A program made the position numbers and the translations under genes. A DNA stretch of 64,000 nt from Plasmodium brasilianum (Eukaryota; Apicomplexa; Aconoidasida; Haemosporida; Plasmodiidae), in contig NC_090126.1 of NCBI RefSeq assembly GCF_023973825.1, positions 930,001 through 994,000 on the forward strand, given 5' to 3'. Shown in pieces: positions 1 to 11,378 of this stretch. Below the pieces are notes generated by a model that did no database searches, was not told the origin of the DNA, and worked only from the letters and a program-made list of their open reading frames with translations. The stretch's first letter is position 1. Every line of letters starts with the position of its first letter.

Positions 1-3000
1 TAGTAAGTAAATATTTCTTTTCTTTTTCTTTTTCTTTTTTTCTACTTCTTCTACGTCTACATTTACTTCTTCCATTTCTTTCTTTTTCTCCTTTTCCTGT
101 TTCTTATTACGTAGTGATTCGATGCTCTCATGAAAACTGCTATCCCTTTGTATTCCCAATTTTTTTTTTATATAATCATTATAAAGATTAGTTTCTGTGC
201 TTTCTCTAAGGTAGTATTCAACAAAAGCACTGTTAATATCTCTCCTTCTAAATATATTCTGAATGTTGTTAAAAATTAGTATCAAGTCACTATCGTTATA
301 TTCACACATGTACTCAAAATAATTTATGCTTTCCGCTTTTTCGTTGTATGATATAACATTTTGATGTGATTTTAATTTTAAATAATTTTTAAATATAATA
401 CATTTTGTACATTGTAAAATGCCTGCAACAACTAGATTGAACAGAATTAAAGGAGATTTCTGTATATAGCACACATTATACTTGGACAATTTATTATTGT
501 ATATATAGGATGGTATCTGATCACTCAGAATAATTATATTATGATTTTTTCTTTTATATAACACTTTTAGAAATGTATTTAACGACTCTGGCCAATATAT
601 CAATATTATGAAATCCGTGTGTTGCGAGTTTTCCCCTTTTATACTTTTTTCTCTTCCCCTATTTTTCTCGCTTGATTTTCTATTCTTTTCTAACGGGCTT
701 CCTTGACTAGGTCGCACTGGATTAGGTCCCATTTCACAAGGTGTCATTTCACCATTTTGAACTTCGTTCTGTAGTTCATCCCCTTCATCATGCACTATTT
801 CTCCATCGGAGTTACAGTTATATTTTTCTCTTTTATCCATCCTGCTATGCTTTTTGCTATGCTTTTTATGGTCATGTGGGACTTTTTTTTTCCCCTCCTC
901 TAACTTCTTGTTCACCATCTTTTCCTTCTTCTTCCCCTTATTCTTCATCTCTTCCTTATTTATGTTAACTCGTTGTTCTCCTTTTTCAGTTCCCTCAAGT
1001 GGAGAAGAATTGTCCATTTCATAATTACGACTGTTGCTACTATTTGATGTGCTGCTAACAGAAGTGTCGCTATTCGACGTACCTCTAACCGACGTGCCAT
1101 TAGGATATGAGTTTTTATTACGATAAGGTGCTTCTGCGTTTTTCCTTCTTAGGTTAAAAATTTGAATTGCTTGTAAATAATTCTCTACTCTATATATATT
1201 TAAAACAGGATTAAAAAATATATTATTTTCATTTTTTAAAATCCTCATTTCTGAGTAATATGTGTTTTGATTATTGGTGTTATGTTCTTCAGATCCTTCA
1301 TCTGGTGCATTTCTTTGGTTTTTATTTCTTGGTGTTTTAACAGAGTCGATATTATCCATCCAATCTAAATTTACTTTCTTAATATTTTGAATTTTTTGTA
1401 GTATATTATACTTATCTGTTAGTACGATAAAGTAAGTATTACTAGATGTGTATACAAAATTAAGTGGATTTAATTTTATCTCATTGTAGTCATTTATTAT
1501 TCCTATTATGTAAGCATTATAATTCATATACATATACTGCACTATGGTTACAAAATGAAAATTAAAAAAAGAAGGCGGTAATTTAATTTTATATATATTA
1601 TATTTTATGCCTTTTATATAATTTACATAATTATTATAAGAACTGTAGAAGAAATCTTCATCGAAATTGTGTGAAAAGAAACCTTTATACATACTTTTCT
1701 TTTTTGTATCTTTCTGTAAATTGGCATATAAAGACTTACTTTTTTTGTTTTTATTAATATTTAGGTGTACTGCTTCTGTATTTTCCTTTCCCTTGCTTCC
1801 AACATTTTTCCCGTTTGTATTTCCCTTAGTGTTGACTTTTACCCCCCTGGAAGCGTCTATTTCTACTTCTCCCCCCAAAGAGTTCACCTCTTCACCCCCT
1901 ACGCCTATCTCTCCACCTACTACATCCGCTTCTTCCTTTTCTTTTGACTCATCCTTTTCACCACTTTTGGCAATATCAATTTCGTAAAAGTCATTCCTTC
2001 CACTGCTGTTATTACTGTCTTTGAACTTTTTGCTTTTTTTCGAGAGAACACCATTCTCAGTGAAGTACTTCCTTGAGTTCACAAAGGAGAGCAACTTTAA
2101 GTGAAGCTTATATTCACCCTCATCATAATTACTTTGACTTCCTCTACTACTGGTACTATCACGACTACCTCTATTACCAAAACTTCCACTCTTGGTATAT
2201 ATATTTTTTTTTTTTTTTTTTTCCCCATCCTTCTTGCTTCCAGCGCTTTCCGCTCCACTGGTACTTCCGAAGGGAGTCTTATCCGGTTCAATGATTTCTT
2301 CTGGGTTATCAAAATACTTGTTTAATATATAGGTGTGCTTAAATTTTAACTTCTGCGGTGTGTTGATGAAAAATAAGAGTATTAGCAAAAACATGCCTGG
2401 GCAGTCGTCGACAGTTTTTGCAAATAGCTTCATTTTTAAGTCATTCAGACACACTATATTTCTGTTATTCCTTTTAAGTAGAATATTATGGTTACACATG
2501 TTATTTAGTAGAACTGATATGTATTTGTTGAAAGGCCCTAGCGATGTTATTTCATTATATCTCTTTAATGTTTCCATATCATTATTAATATTATGATGTG
2601 TGTTAATAATATTATTGCATATAAAAATACCACTACTATATGAAATGATTTTTTTTATTTTTAAAGGAAATGGTTTATTTAAATCGTATAAACATAAACT
2701 TGTTTTACAAGCCCCTTTTTTGTTTAATAAACGTATTATATTTATATAAAATTTTACAGGTAAGCTTGTTAATATAATAATTTCATCCAAATTACTGTAC
2801 GAGGATTGCAACTCGTTGATTATTACATAAAGAGCTATTGGTTTGATATGACCTATTATAACAAAGTAACGTGCTCCTATATTTGGAATTTTTCCATATA
2901 TTTTTTTTTCTTCTACCATATGATTTTTTAAGTAACGTATTTTATATTGTATATATGTAAAAGTCATAAAGATATAAAATATATAACTAATTTTTGTTTG

Positions 3001-4830
3001 TAATGTGAAAGGGAAACATGATCCTTTGCCCATACCAGCTGTTGATACTGTTTGCATCCCAGAGAAAACATAATCATATATTTCGTAATCTCCTTTACAT
3101 GGGTGTTCCATTAATAAATGTATACACGCATATGTATATATAACAACTAGTATTTGTATTGATAAAGTAATAACAGGAAAATTTATCTTATGGTGATAAT
3201 TGTTCTGACCAAACAAATTTTCAATTCGTAAAAAGTTAAGAAATCTAAATGGTCCAGATAAATATAACCATCCATATCTTTTAAATTTTACATCAGTTAT
3301 AAAAGAGACAGCAACGTATAAAAATGGTGTATTCATTAAGTTTAATAAAAACCAATAACTTAATATATGGTTAGAAGAAAAAAAAAGAAATAATTTTATG
3401 CACAAGTCATACAAAATAAAATATTGCAAATATCCTTCAACAGTTTTATATGCCTTAGGTAGATAATCAGTATTCCAATTAAACATACCTGTGTCTATAT
3501 CTACATTATTTCGACGTAAATGTTTATGTACCTTAACCCATACCATATGTAATATGAATGTTATGATCAAATCAGCTATTAAAAAAGAAGTATTTTTACA
3601 AAATTTTACAAATATTACTTTTATATTTACTATAAACTTAAGAAAAAGATTATGCCATCTTGAAAAATCATAATCATTTTGTACATGTTTATTTCGGTCA
3701 TAGAAACTATGTAATGTATAATTATTTGTATTTGATCTGAAACCAGAAAAATAACTAGTTTTCCATGTTTCTAAGCCTTTTTTTTTATAAAATATTTTAT
3801 TAACCATATAACAGAAATATTTCTTTTTATTATTTTTACAATCCACTTTTTCTTCTGTACAGTCTTCATTTTTCATATTTAAATATTTCTTATCATATAG
3901 AAAGGATCCAATCTTTCTTTTATCATCCTTTAACTCAATGCTTGAATTCATATTTACTTTATATTCATCTTTCATTATTTTAACATTCTGCTTATACTCT
4001 TCTTCTGATTGTACCACATTGTCAGTGTCATTCAGTTCTATATATTTTATTATCTTATCCTTAATTTTCAACGTTTTTCTTTGATCATTAAAACAAATCT
4101 TTTCATATTCTTCACAACTATCTATAATATATTTTTTATTATTCCCTCCTTTTTTTAAAACATAATCATTGATTTCATTCTTGCTGTACCTCCCATTTTT
4201 TTTCCTACTCCGTGTATTCTTCTTTAATATACCATTGACATCCTTTCTGTTCCTACTTCCATTAGTTCCTTGGAAATTTTTATTGTCGTCTTCGTTGTTT
4301 TCTACGTTCACTATATCGGAATTTTCTATCCTCACTCGGGAACTTTTACCGTCCACTACTCTGCTTCTATTCCTACTTCCATCCCTGTTTCCATTCCTGT
4401 TACCATTCCTGCCTCTTCCTCTTACCTCACCATGTTTGTATCCTTGGTGCTCATTCTGCCCGTTGTGTCTGTCGATGTTTCCCTTATCCAAAAAATTCTG
4501 ATTCATGTAGAGAAAACTGGTATCTATTAAGTTATCAATCTTTAAGTCCTTGTTATTAACCTTTCTCTTTGAAAGCAAATCTTTTTTTAGTGAGTACGTG
4601 TATATTTTTTTTTTCCTTGTTTTATAAAATAAGGTGTACTTAACTGAGTTTGCTATTTCTGGTAATATGGCCAAAATGTACGATATAGTATATATAAGCG
4701 CCAGTAAGGGAATACTCAAGTAGCAAATAGAATTATCATACATAACCATGAAGTCCAGGAAAAAATATGCAGTTGCCAAAAAAATTGTAAGAAAAACGAT
4801 TCTCTCGAGTACTACGTATACCCTCGCCAT
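1..4830 (-). CDS. Slo/BK-like RCK-domain cation channel with degenerate filter, partial (C-terminus off window)
   Basis: An uninterrupted frame of 1610 codons runs leftward from an ATG at 4830 and off the window edge without a stop, so the C-terminus is missing. Hydrophobic segments lie near residues 4-32 and 36-57. After a hydrophilic Asn/Arg/Lys-rich stretch, further segments follow at roughly 415-600. A GPFRFLNFLRIENLF stretch resembles the Slo S4-S5 region, and IHLLMEHP precedes the pore. The filter is at residues 594-602 (T-V-S-T-A-G-M-G-K) and is followed by an S6-like helix. An RCK1-like domain starts near 654 with YFVIIGHIK, matching the HVVVCGH-type start in BK channels. A low-complexity insert follows, then an RCK2-like domain near 1404-1530 (DFIILIYWPESL). 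From memory, two K+ channels are described in Plasmodium, and I believe neither maps next to GPI, so this may be a third, divergent paralogue. The family call rests on motif order alone. Potassium selectivity is doubtful given the filter. Confidence 0.72.
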   Translation of the reverse strand, partial: MARVYVVLERIVFLTIFLATAYFFLDFMVMYDNSICYLSIPLLALIYTISYILAILPEIANSVKYTLFYKTRKKKIYTYSLKKDLLSKRKVNNKDLKIDNLIDTSFLYMNQNFLDKGNIDRHNGQNEHQGYKHGEVRGRGRNGNRNGNRDGSRNRSRVVDGKSSRVRIENSDIVNVENNEDDNKNFQGTNGSRNRKDVNGILKKNTRSRKKNGRYSKNEINDYVLKKGGNNKKYIIDSCEEYEKICFNDQRKTLKIKDKIIKYIELNDTDNVVQSEEEYKQNVKIMKDEYKVNMNSSIELKDDKRKIGSFLYDKKYLNMKNEDCTEEKVDCKNNKKKYFCYMVNKIFYKKKGLETWKTSYFSGFRSNTNNYTLHSFYDRNKHVQNDYDFSRWHNLFLKFIVNIKVIFVKFCKNTSFLIADLIITFILHMVWVKVHKHLRRNNVDIDTGMFNWNTDYLPKAYKTVEGYLQYFILYDLCIKLFLFFSSNHILSYWFLLNLMNTPFLYVAVSFITDVKFKRYGWLYLSGPFRFLNFLRIENLFGQNNYHHKINFPVITLSIQILVVIYTYACIHLLMEHPCKGDYEIYDYVFSGMQTVSTAGMGKGSCFPFTLQTKISYIFYIFMTFTYIQYKIRYLKNHMVEEKKIYGKIPNIGARYFVIIGHIKPIALYVIINELQSSYSNLDEIIILTSLPVKFYINIIRLLNKKGACKTSLCLYDLNKPFPLKIKKIISYSSGIFICNNIINTHHNINNDMETLKRYNEITSLGPFNKYISVLLNNMCNHNILLKRNNRNIVCLNDLKMKLFAKTVDDCPGMFLLILLFFINTPQKLKFKHTYILNKYFDNPEEIIEPDKTPFGSTSGAESAGSKKDGEKKKKKNIYTKSGSFGNRGSRDSTSSRGSQSNYDEGEYKLHLKLLSFVNSRKYFTENGVLSKKSKKFKDSNNSSGRNDFYEIDIAKSGEKDESKEKEEADVVGGEIGVGGEEVNSLGGEVEIDASRGVKVNTKGNTNGKNVGSKGKENTEAVHLNINKNKKSKSLYANLQKDTKKKSMYKGFFSHNFDEDFFYSSYNNYVNYIKGIKYNIYKIKLPPSFFNFHFVTIVQYMYMNYNAYIIGIINDYNEIKLNPLNFVYTSSNTYFIVLTDKYNILQKIQNIKKVNLDWMDNIDSVKTPRNKNQRNAPDEGSEEHNTNNQNTYYSEMRILKNENNIFFNPVLNIYRVENYLQAIQIFNLRRKNAEAPYRNKNSYPNGTSVRGTSNSDTSVSSTSNSSNSRNYEMDNSSPLEGTEKGEQRVNINKEEMKNKGKKKEKMVNKKLEEGKKKVPHDHKKHSKKHSRMDKREKYNCNSDGEIVHDEGDELQNEVQNGEMTPCEMGPNPVRPSQGSPLEKNRKSSEKNRGREKSIKGENSQHTDFIILIYWPESLNTFLKVLYKRKNHNIIILSDQIPSYIYNNKLSKYNVCYIQKSPLILFNLVVAGILQCTKCIIFKNYLKLKSHQNVISYNEKAESINYFEYMCEYNDSDLILIFNNIQNIFRRRDINSAFVEYYLRESTETNLYNDYIKKKLGIQRDSSFHESIESLRNKKQEKEKKKEMEEVNVDVEEVEKKKKKKKRNIYLL

Positions 4831-6904
4831 CTTTCCTCGCGTCTGAAGGGGGGGAAATGGAAAAAAGAGAAGAATTAAAGCGAAAATACAAAGTATATAA
4901 TGCGAATAATAAATATACGTAATAGCGGGTAAATAGCTATGTAATATACCCTAAGGTGTCACAACGCATATATATTATCGTGCATGCGCAGTGCTCTAAA
5001 CACGCACCCCGAATACATCCCAAATGAGGCAAAGGAACAGCAGATCAGTAAAACAGAAAAAAAAAAGAACAAAAATTTTAACATAAATGATATACAAATT
5101 TAGGTAAATGTGCACGAGTTACAAGTAACCTATGAATAATTTAAAGTAACACTCTCCTACAATTTCTCTTTTTTTTTTTTTTTTTTTTTCATTCTACACA
5201 CTGGATACATCCAATTGCATTTACATGCTCTATATCATAGTAGTCCTTTTCTGACTTTATTTTTTTTTTTTACATTTGGAAAAAAGTATAGTTCGACTTC
5301 TAACTAGAATGCAGACGCTTTTGCTGAGTAATTTGAACAACGCATATAAGTTTGAACACAGGAAAAATAGAGGAACGGTTTGGTGAAATTAAAAACTTTT
5401 GCAGGAAAAAAAATAAAAATATACATAATGCTAAAGCACAAGGCAAATAAGGTAAAGTGCTATACGATGAACTCCTATAAATACCATAACGTGGAAAATT
5501 ATCAGTTCTCTTTGACATAGTAACAATGGTTCTGAAATTGACTCTTTTCCTTTTTCGCTTTGATTCTTATCCTTTTCATTTTTGATAATCAACCTAATAG
5601 TGTATGCGTATTTCTCTTTCTTTCACAAGTTCGTGAGTATGTAAGGATGCATATACATATATATATGTACACTCGTGCGTGCACTTGTTTTTATCCTTCT
5701 AAATGCTTTTCTCCTCTTTTGTCAAATTCAAACACGAGTATTCTTAGGTGACATAACTTGTTTTTATATTTCAAAAATACTTTTTGTTTCTTCAAACAAA
5801 ATATACATATATATATTTTTCATTAACTTGACAAATTATTCTATTTAATTTTTTTTTTTTTCACTATAAAAATTTAAATGTTAGATCAAACTGGATTATA
5901 CGTAATCTGCCACACATATTGCAAACCTATTTATCGTAATTTCTGCTTTAATAGCATAAACAAATCGCCGAATGTGTATTAATGACACTAAGCCTTTTTT
6001 TGTATATATTGAGATATACTCTTATGAAATTTATGAAATCAAAAAATACTTTTTCTTTTTTTTCAAAGTTTTTTAATTAAAGTCTGTCAATAAGTTAATC
6101 AAATGGGAAAATGTGCAAGCGGGTATATATATATGTACACTCATATATACATGAGTAATGTACGAAGAATGGATATGTGCACGTAATGTGTACATAAACA
6201 TATATACATAAATATATGTACATAAATATATATATATATGAGCGTATATGCTTTAAAAGAGTAAGCTATTGAGTTTTCCTTTTGCGTTTTAAAATATAAA
6301 ATTCTTTTAAACTGTGGCTGTAAAAAAGTAAATATAAACTTATAAACCCATTTACGCATTTACGTATATAAGTATGTTTATATATATATTTAATACACAT
6401 AAAACATTTAACATTTTTCCTTTTTCTGTTTCATTCGAATTGTACCGTAAATACATGATAATCTGATAAATGTAAATATGAAAAATGGAAAGGTCAAAAA
6501 TTGATGAGCGCATTTATTATATAAATGCATAATTTTAAAAAATTGCATAAGCATATATACATAAACACGTATATAAAATTGGCACATATATTTGATGGTG
6601 AAAAAAATTAAGTGCGAATGTTTTTATAATTATAAAAATATTGGTCCATTCTTTTTTATAATATTTTTCGTACAAATTAAACATTAAAAAAAATGGATTT
6701 TTCAAAAAACGAGTTTTATTTGTGCGCATTTTTTTTCTTTCCCAAAAATGTAATTTATATGTGCGTATTTTTTTTAATTTATCGTTTCTTCATTTTATTT
6801 TTATTTTTTAAAGTTTTCCTTTTTTCACATCTTAACTTCTTCACTTTCGCATTCCTTTACTCCCTCACTTTCATCTGCGCAGTGGGCGAACTGGAAAATG
6901 CAAA
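4831..6904. promoter_or_regulatory. Intergenic region upstream of the channel gene, downstream of GPI
   Basis: About 2.1 kb of AT-rich DNA lies between two minus-strand genes. It should hold the channel promoter and 5' UTR (right of 4830) and the GPI 3' UTR (left of 6905). Long T tracts occur near 5170-5190 and 5850. A TA/CATA-rich patch spans about 6120-6240. No convincing exon or RNA gene was seen. Confidence 0.5.
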
Positions 6905-8635
6905 CTAATTGAGGTAATAATTTAACAAAATTTTTGTGGATTCGTTAAAATTATAGGCATCCAGGTTCTTATGTGCCTTAGTGTCATGAAAATAATCTCG
7001 GACTTCCTTCGCTAGCACTTTTCCTAACTCAACACCCCACTGATCGAAACTGTTAATATTTAATAAAAATCCTTCGGCTACAATTCTACTTTCGTACAAT
7101 GCTAAGAGTAGTCCACAAGTATAAAAGTTTAACTCATCGAATAGAAGTAAAGTAGATGGTCTATTTCCTTTAAATACTTTATGGTTTAGTAATTCAAGTG
7201 GTACTTTTCTTTTACTATTTTCGTTTTCTTCTTTAACTTGCTCTACTGTTTTTCCAATTGCTAATGCATCAGCTTGTGCAAAAAAGTTGGTCATTAATTC
7301 ATCATGGTTACTCACTTTTTCATTTTGAAAATGAAGAGGGAAATGAGAATACTTGAAACCTATTAATTCAACAGGTATTATTTGTCCTTGATGTATTAAC
7401 TGATAAAAACTGTGTTGTCCATTAGTACCTGGTTCTCCAAAATATACTTGACATGTATTATAATTAATAAAATTATTATTTCGATCTACTGATTTACCAT
7501 TACTCTCCATGGCTAACTGTTGTACATGTGTAGAAAATTTTAACAGATGTTGAAAATATGGCAAAACTGCAATATTTTTACAATCAAAAAAATGATTATT
7601 ATAAAAACTTGTTAAAGCTAATAAAACAGGAATATTATCTTTATTATTTGTATTTAAAAAATGTTCATCAATATCATGACAGCCATTTAGGAAATTTCTC
7701 ATATTTTTATATCCAAATGCAATCGATAAGGGAAGCATACCTACAGCACTTGTAACTGAAAAACGTCCTCCAACCCAATCCCAAAATTCAAAAACATTCT
7801 CTCTTACTATTCCAAATTCATCTGTTAACTTTAAATTTGTACTTATAGCAACCATATGTTTACTTAATTGTTTTTCATCTTTTATTTTTAGATTTAACCA
7901 ATTTTTAATAGATCTAGCATTTAACATTGTTTCAGCTGTTGTAAATGTTTTTGATATTATAATTACTAGCGTACTTGTTTGATCTAAATCATATATTGCT
8001 CTATTTACATCATTCGGGTCTACATTAGCTAGAAATCGTACATCAAATATATCGTCATTATTATTATTTAAACTACCAAAATTATCATTGTTTGTATTTT
8101 TATTTAATATCTTATTATAATAATAAAATTTCAAAGCCTCATATACAAATTCTGTACCCAAATACGATCCTCCAATACCTATACATACTATATTTTTAAA
8201 TTTTGTATTTATACATGTTTTAATATTTCCATTTCTTATATTATCTGAATATGATTCAATCTTTTTTAACACATTATGCACATCTTCTAATATATTTTTA
8301 TTATCTATTATAATTTTGTTCGTGTTTATTTTTTCTATAGGTATTCTTAATGCTGTATGTAAGACACTCCTATTTTCAGTTATATTTACCTTTTCCCCTT
8401 TAAATGTTTTTTCAATTTTTTCCTTTAATTTTATTTCTTCTGCATAATGAATTAATTTGTTCAACGTTTTCTCACTATACCTCTGACGAGAAAAATCAAT
8501 ATAAAAATTTTTAAATTTTCTGATTAATAATTGAGATCTCTCTTTTTCATTTAAATAATCCTTTAAATGTTTCTTCTTCTCTTCCTTACTAAGTTCAATT
8601 AGCTCCTTATAACTTTTTAAGGAAGTAATATCCAT
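6905..8635 (-). CDS. GPI: Glucose-6-phosphate isomerase
   Basis: This cytosolic glycolytic enzyme interconverts glucose 6-phosphate and fructose 6-phosphate. The frame is open further upstream to 8746, but those 37 residues are low-complexity Phe/Tyr/Leu. The ATG at 8635 (MDITSLKSYKEL) gives 576 residues, the usual family length. Both family signatures are present: DWVGGRFSVTSA at 286-297 and GFLLNINSFDQWGVELGK at 522-539. By comparison with mammalian enzymes the catalytic residues are E377 (MESNGK), H408 (GTNGQHSF) and K539. The phosphate-binding GIGGS is at 153-157. A short Asn-rich insert (about 176-195) is typical of Plasmodium. The gene diverges from the CBP3-like gene at 11379. Confidence 0.98.
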   Translation of the reverse strand: MDITSLKSYKELIELSKEEKKKHLKDYLNEKERSQLLIRKFKNFYIDFSRQRYSEKTLNKLIHYAEEIKLKEKIEKTFKGEKVNITENRSVLHTALRIPIEKINTNKIIIDNKNILEDVHNVLKKIESYSDNIRNGNIKTCINTKFKNIVCIGIGGSYLGTEFVYEALKFYYYNKILNKNTNNDNFGSLNNNNDDIFDVRFLANVDPNDVNRAIYDLDQTSTLVIIISKTFTTAETMLNARSIKNWLNLKIKDEKQLSKHMVAISTNLKLTDEFGIVRENVFEFWDWVGGRFSVTSAVGMLPLSIAFGYKNMRNFLNGCHDIDEHFLNTNNKDNIPVLLALTSFYNNHFFDCKNIAVLPYFQHLLKFSTHVQQLAMESNGKSVDRNNNFINYNTCQVYFGEPGTNGQHSFYQLIHQGQIIPVELIGFKYSHFPLHFQNEKVSNHDELMTNFFAQADALAIGKTVEQVKEENENSKRKVPLELLNHKVFKGNRPSTLLLFDELNFYTCGLLLALYESRIVAEGFLLNINSFDQWGVELGKVLAKEVRDYFHDTKAHKNLDAYNFNESTKILLNYYLN

Positions 8636-11378
8636 TATTAACAAGCAAGAAATTTTAAAACAAAAGAGTGGGGAGGCGAGCGAAAAAATAAAGTAAAATA
8701 AAAAAAATAAAATAAAAAATATAAAATAATACAAAAAATATAACATAAAAAAAAAAATAATACAAAAAATATAAAATAAAAAAAAAAATAATATAAAAGC
8801 TAGAAAAGGGAGAAATTTAAAATATCGCTAGACTATCTTCACACGAATGAGATGAGCAGCACCCGCTCAAGCATATGTCTCTATATAAGTGCACGGTAAT
8901 GTACATATATATATATATATATGTGTGCATATATGTATATATGTACACATACGTAACAGTACAGTTGCACTTGTGTCTTTCTATATCTAGATGAAATACA
9001 TATAATTCAAAATTGAAAAAAAAAAGCAAATATTTTGTTACAATTAAATAAGTAAGGCATTATGCACGCGTACACATACACATGCACATATTTGTACGTG
9101 TGTACGTTCGTAAGTTTACATATATGTGTACGTACATGTACATGTGCACGTAGATGTACAACTTAGCTTGAATTTTAATCTGAAAATACGATATACTGTT
9201 CTAATTCCTAAACAACTAAATATATACAGTTAAATAAAAACGTAACTAAATATGAACTTTATCTAATTTTTAACTGTGAAATAATGTTTCTTTTATTGTA
9301 CGTTCATAATTCCATTATTTTATAATTATTATTTTTTATTATTTTTTCTATTTTATTATTTTATTTTATTTTTTTATTTTATTTTTTTATTTTATTTTGT
9401 TTTTTTATTTTATTTGTTTATTTTTAATTATTATTTTCATGTAACGTATTACATAAAAATATTTGCAAATTAACTTTTATCCTTTCAATTATTTTTATAC
9501 TTATCACATGGGCATTAGCAACATAATAAAAACACAGATATACATTTTTCTAAATCCTATTTTATTTTTTTAATTTTACTGTATAATATTTATATATTTC
9601 ACATAAATAAAGGGTTTGGGTTTCAATATAAATATATTTATGTATTTTTTCTTTTATTGTGGTATCATTTTTTACAAATACTTTAAATTGTTTTTAATAT
9701 ATTAAATATGATATTATTAAATAAAAAAGAATATACAGAAAGAAAAAAAAAATTATAAATATTAGAAAGCTAAAAAGGTAAATAATTTCACTGAATTGTA
9801 CATAGATATAATGATAAAAGGAGAAAAAAAAAAAATGTTATATGTTATATGTTATATGTTATTTATTTTTTTTTTTTTTTTTGACATAAAGCAGAAGAAA
9901 GAATCTATGTTTAAAATGTATGTTTAATAATTAACAGTACTTTTTTCACTTTTAGTAAAGGTATAATAAAATATGTTACTAAATATAATTCTTCCACTGC
10001 TCAATTCGTTTAAGTACCACATTAACACATTCAAAAATAAACACTAAAATATTATGGTTTTCAAATAAAATATGACTTCTATTTGCACTTAAAAATGTTT
10101 TTATAAAAAAAAATATATAAATTCTCAATTGAACAAATGAAAAAAGAAGAAAATTTGTCTTCTCTAGCTGAATTAAAACTCAGAAGCATAAATGTATATA
10201 GTATTACTTACGCTTTCGGAATTAAATTTACATCTCTGTTTTTAAAAATTAAATTAAATTAAATTTATCTAGTTAAATGACAAATGGATAGTTAAAAAAA
10301 AAAAAGAAAAGAAAATTAAGAAAAATAAGGAAAGCAAGAAACAAATAAACGTATAAGTACTTAAATAAATAAACAGTTAAATATATAAACAAAAAGAGTG
10401 CTTCCGCTTTAAAAAAAATGTCTTCGTAAACATCATAAAATTATCTTTGTAATGCTTAAAGTATGATTAACTAAAATTTTTTGTGTTTTAATTTTTTTTT
10501 TTTTTTTTTTTATTAACTACAATCATTATTATTGAATGGTGAATAACATACATTCCCATTTTTCATTTCATTACTATGTAATATTTATTCTCGTAATATT
10601 TTTTTTACGTTTTTTTTGCCAAATTCCTTTAAAATGATAACTAAAGGTCTTTATATATTTTAAAGGGGTGTTATGGATATATACAATGTATTTATTATAT
10701 ACATGTATGCTGCAATTTGTGTAATTTGTTAATATATAAATCAAAAAAGGTTTTTAAAAGTACACTTTTGGGTAGGTAAAAATAAGCATAAAAATATATT
10801 AATATTTCCTAGGTGAAAAAAAGAATAACGGTTAACAGAATAATATACTGAAATGAAATATTAGATGGAATTTGTAACAAGTAAAAGTTCAAGTATGCAT
10901 ATGTAGCAAGTGTACTTATATATATATATCTTTACGCAGTATATATATGTTTTCCTTACCCATACTCATAGCATATATCCATGCATATACACGTATACGT
11001 ATGTATAGATATATGTTTTTGGTGTATTTATTAACGTACATATAAAATAAAAATGGAAAAGTAAAGCAGTCCCCAACATTTTAAATATTCCTTAAAAATT
11101 AATAGTGGACTATTTTGCAAAAATAGAAGAAAAGAAAAGAAAAATATAAATACAAATACTAGTACAAATGTAAATAAATAGATTATACATAGTTGCGCTA
11201 AAACTAAATGAATACAGCACACAAGTTTTAAGCATGTATAACACCTGTATTTCTTATAATGAGGAAATATTGAGATAGCGTAATATAAAAAAGTAAATAT
11301 TGTATAAAAGCAAAATAAGCTAGATGTTCGCAATAATCTGTACTAAATAAATAAAAAGAGAGAGAAAAAAAAAAAAAA
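8636..11378. promoter_or_regulatory. Divergent intergenic region between GPI and the CBP3-like gene
   Basis: About 2.7 kb is shared by two genes transcribed outward, so it should hold both promoters. Next to GPI (8690-8800) is an A-rich tract of AAAATA-type repeats. At 9060-9170 there is a less AT-rich cluster of GTAC, GTGCAC and CATG motifs. T-rich TTTTATTTTA repeats occur at 9340-9420 and homopolymers near 9865 and 10490-10511. No open exon-like segment was supported. Confidence 0.5.

Noticed and set aside
5286..5310. TAGTTCGACTTCTA stretch resembling a tRNA T-arm
   Set aside because: No matching acceptor stem, D-arm or anticodon arm could be folded around it.
8636..8746. N-terminal extension of GPI by 37 residues
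   Set aside because: The extension is low-complexity Phe/Tyr/Leu encoded by an A/T-rich leader. The ATG at 8635 gives the normal family length and N-terminus.
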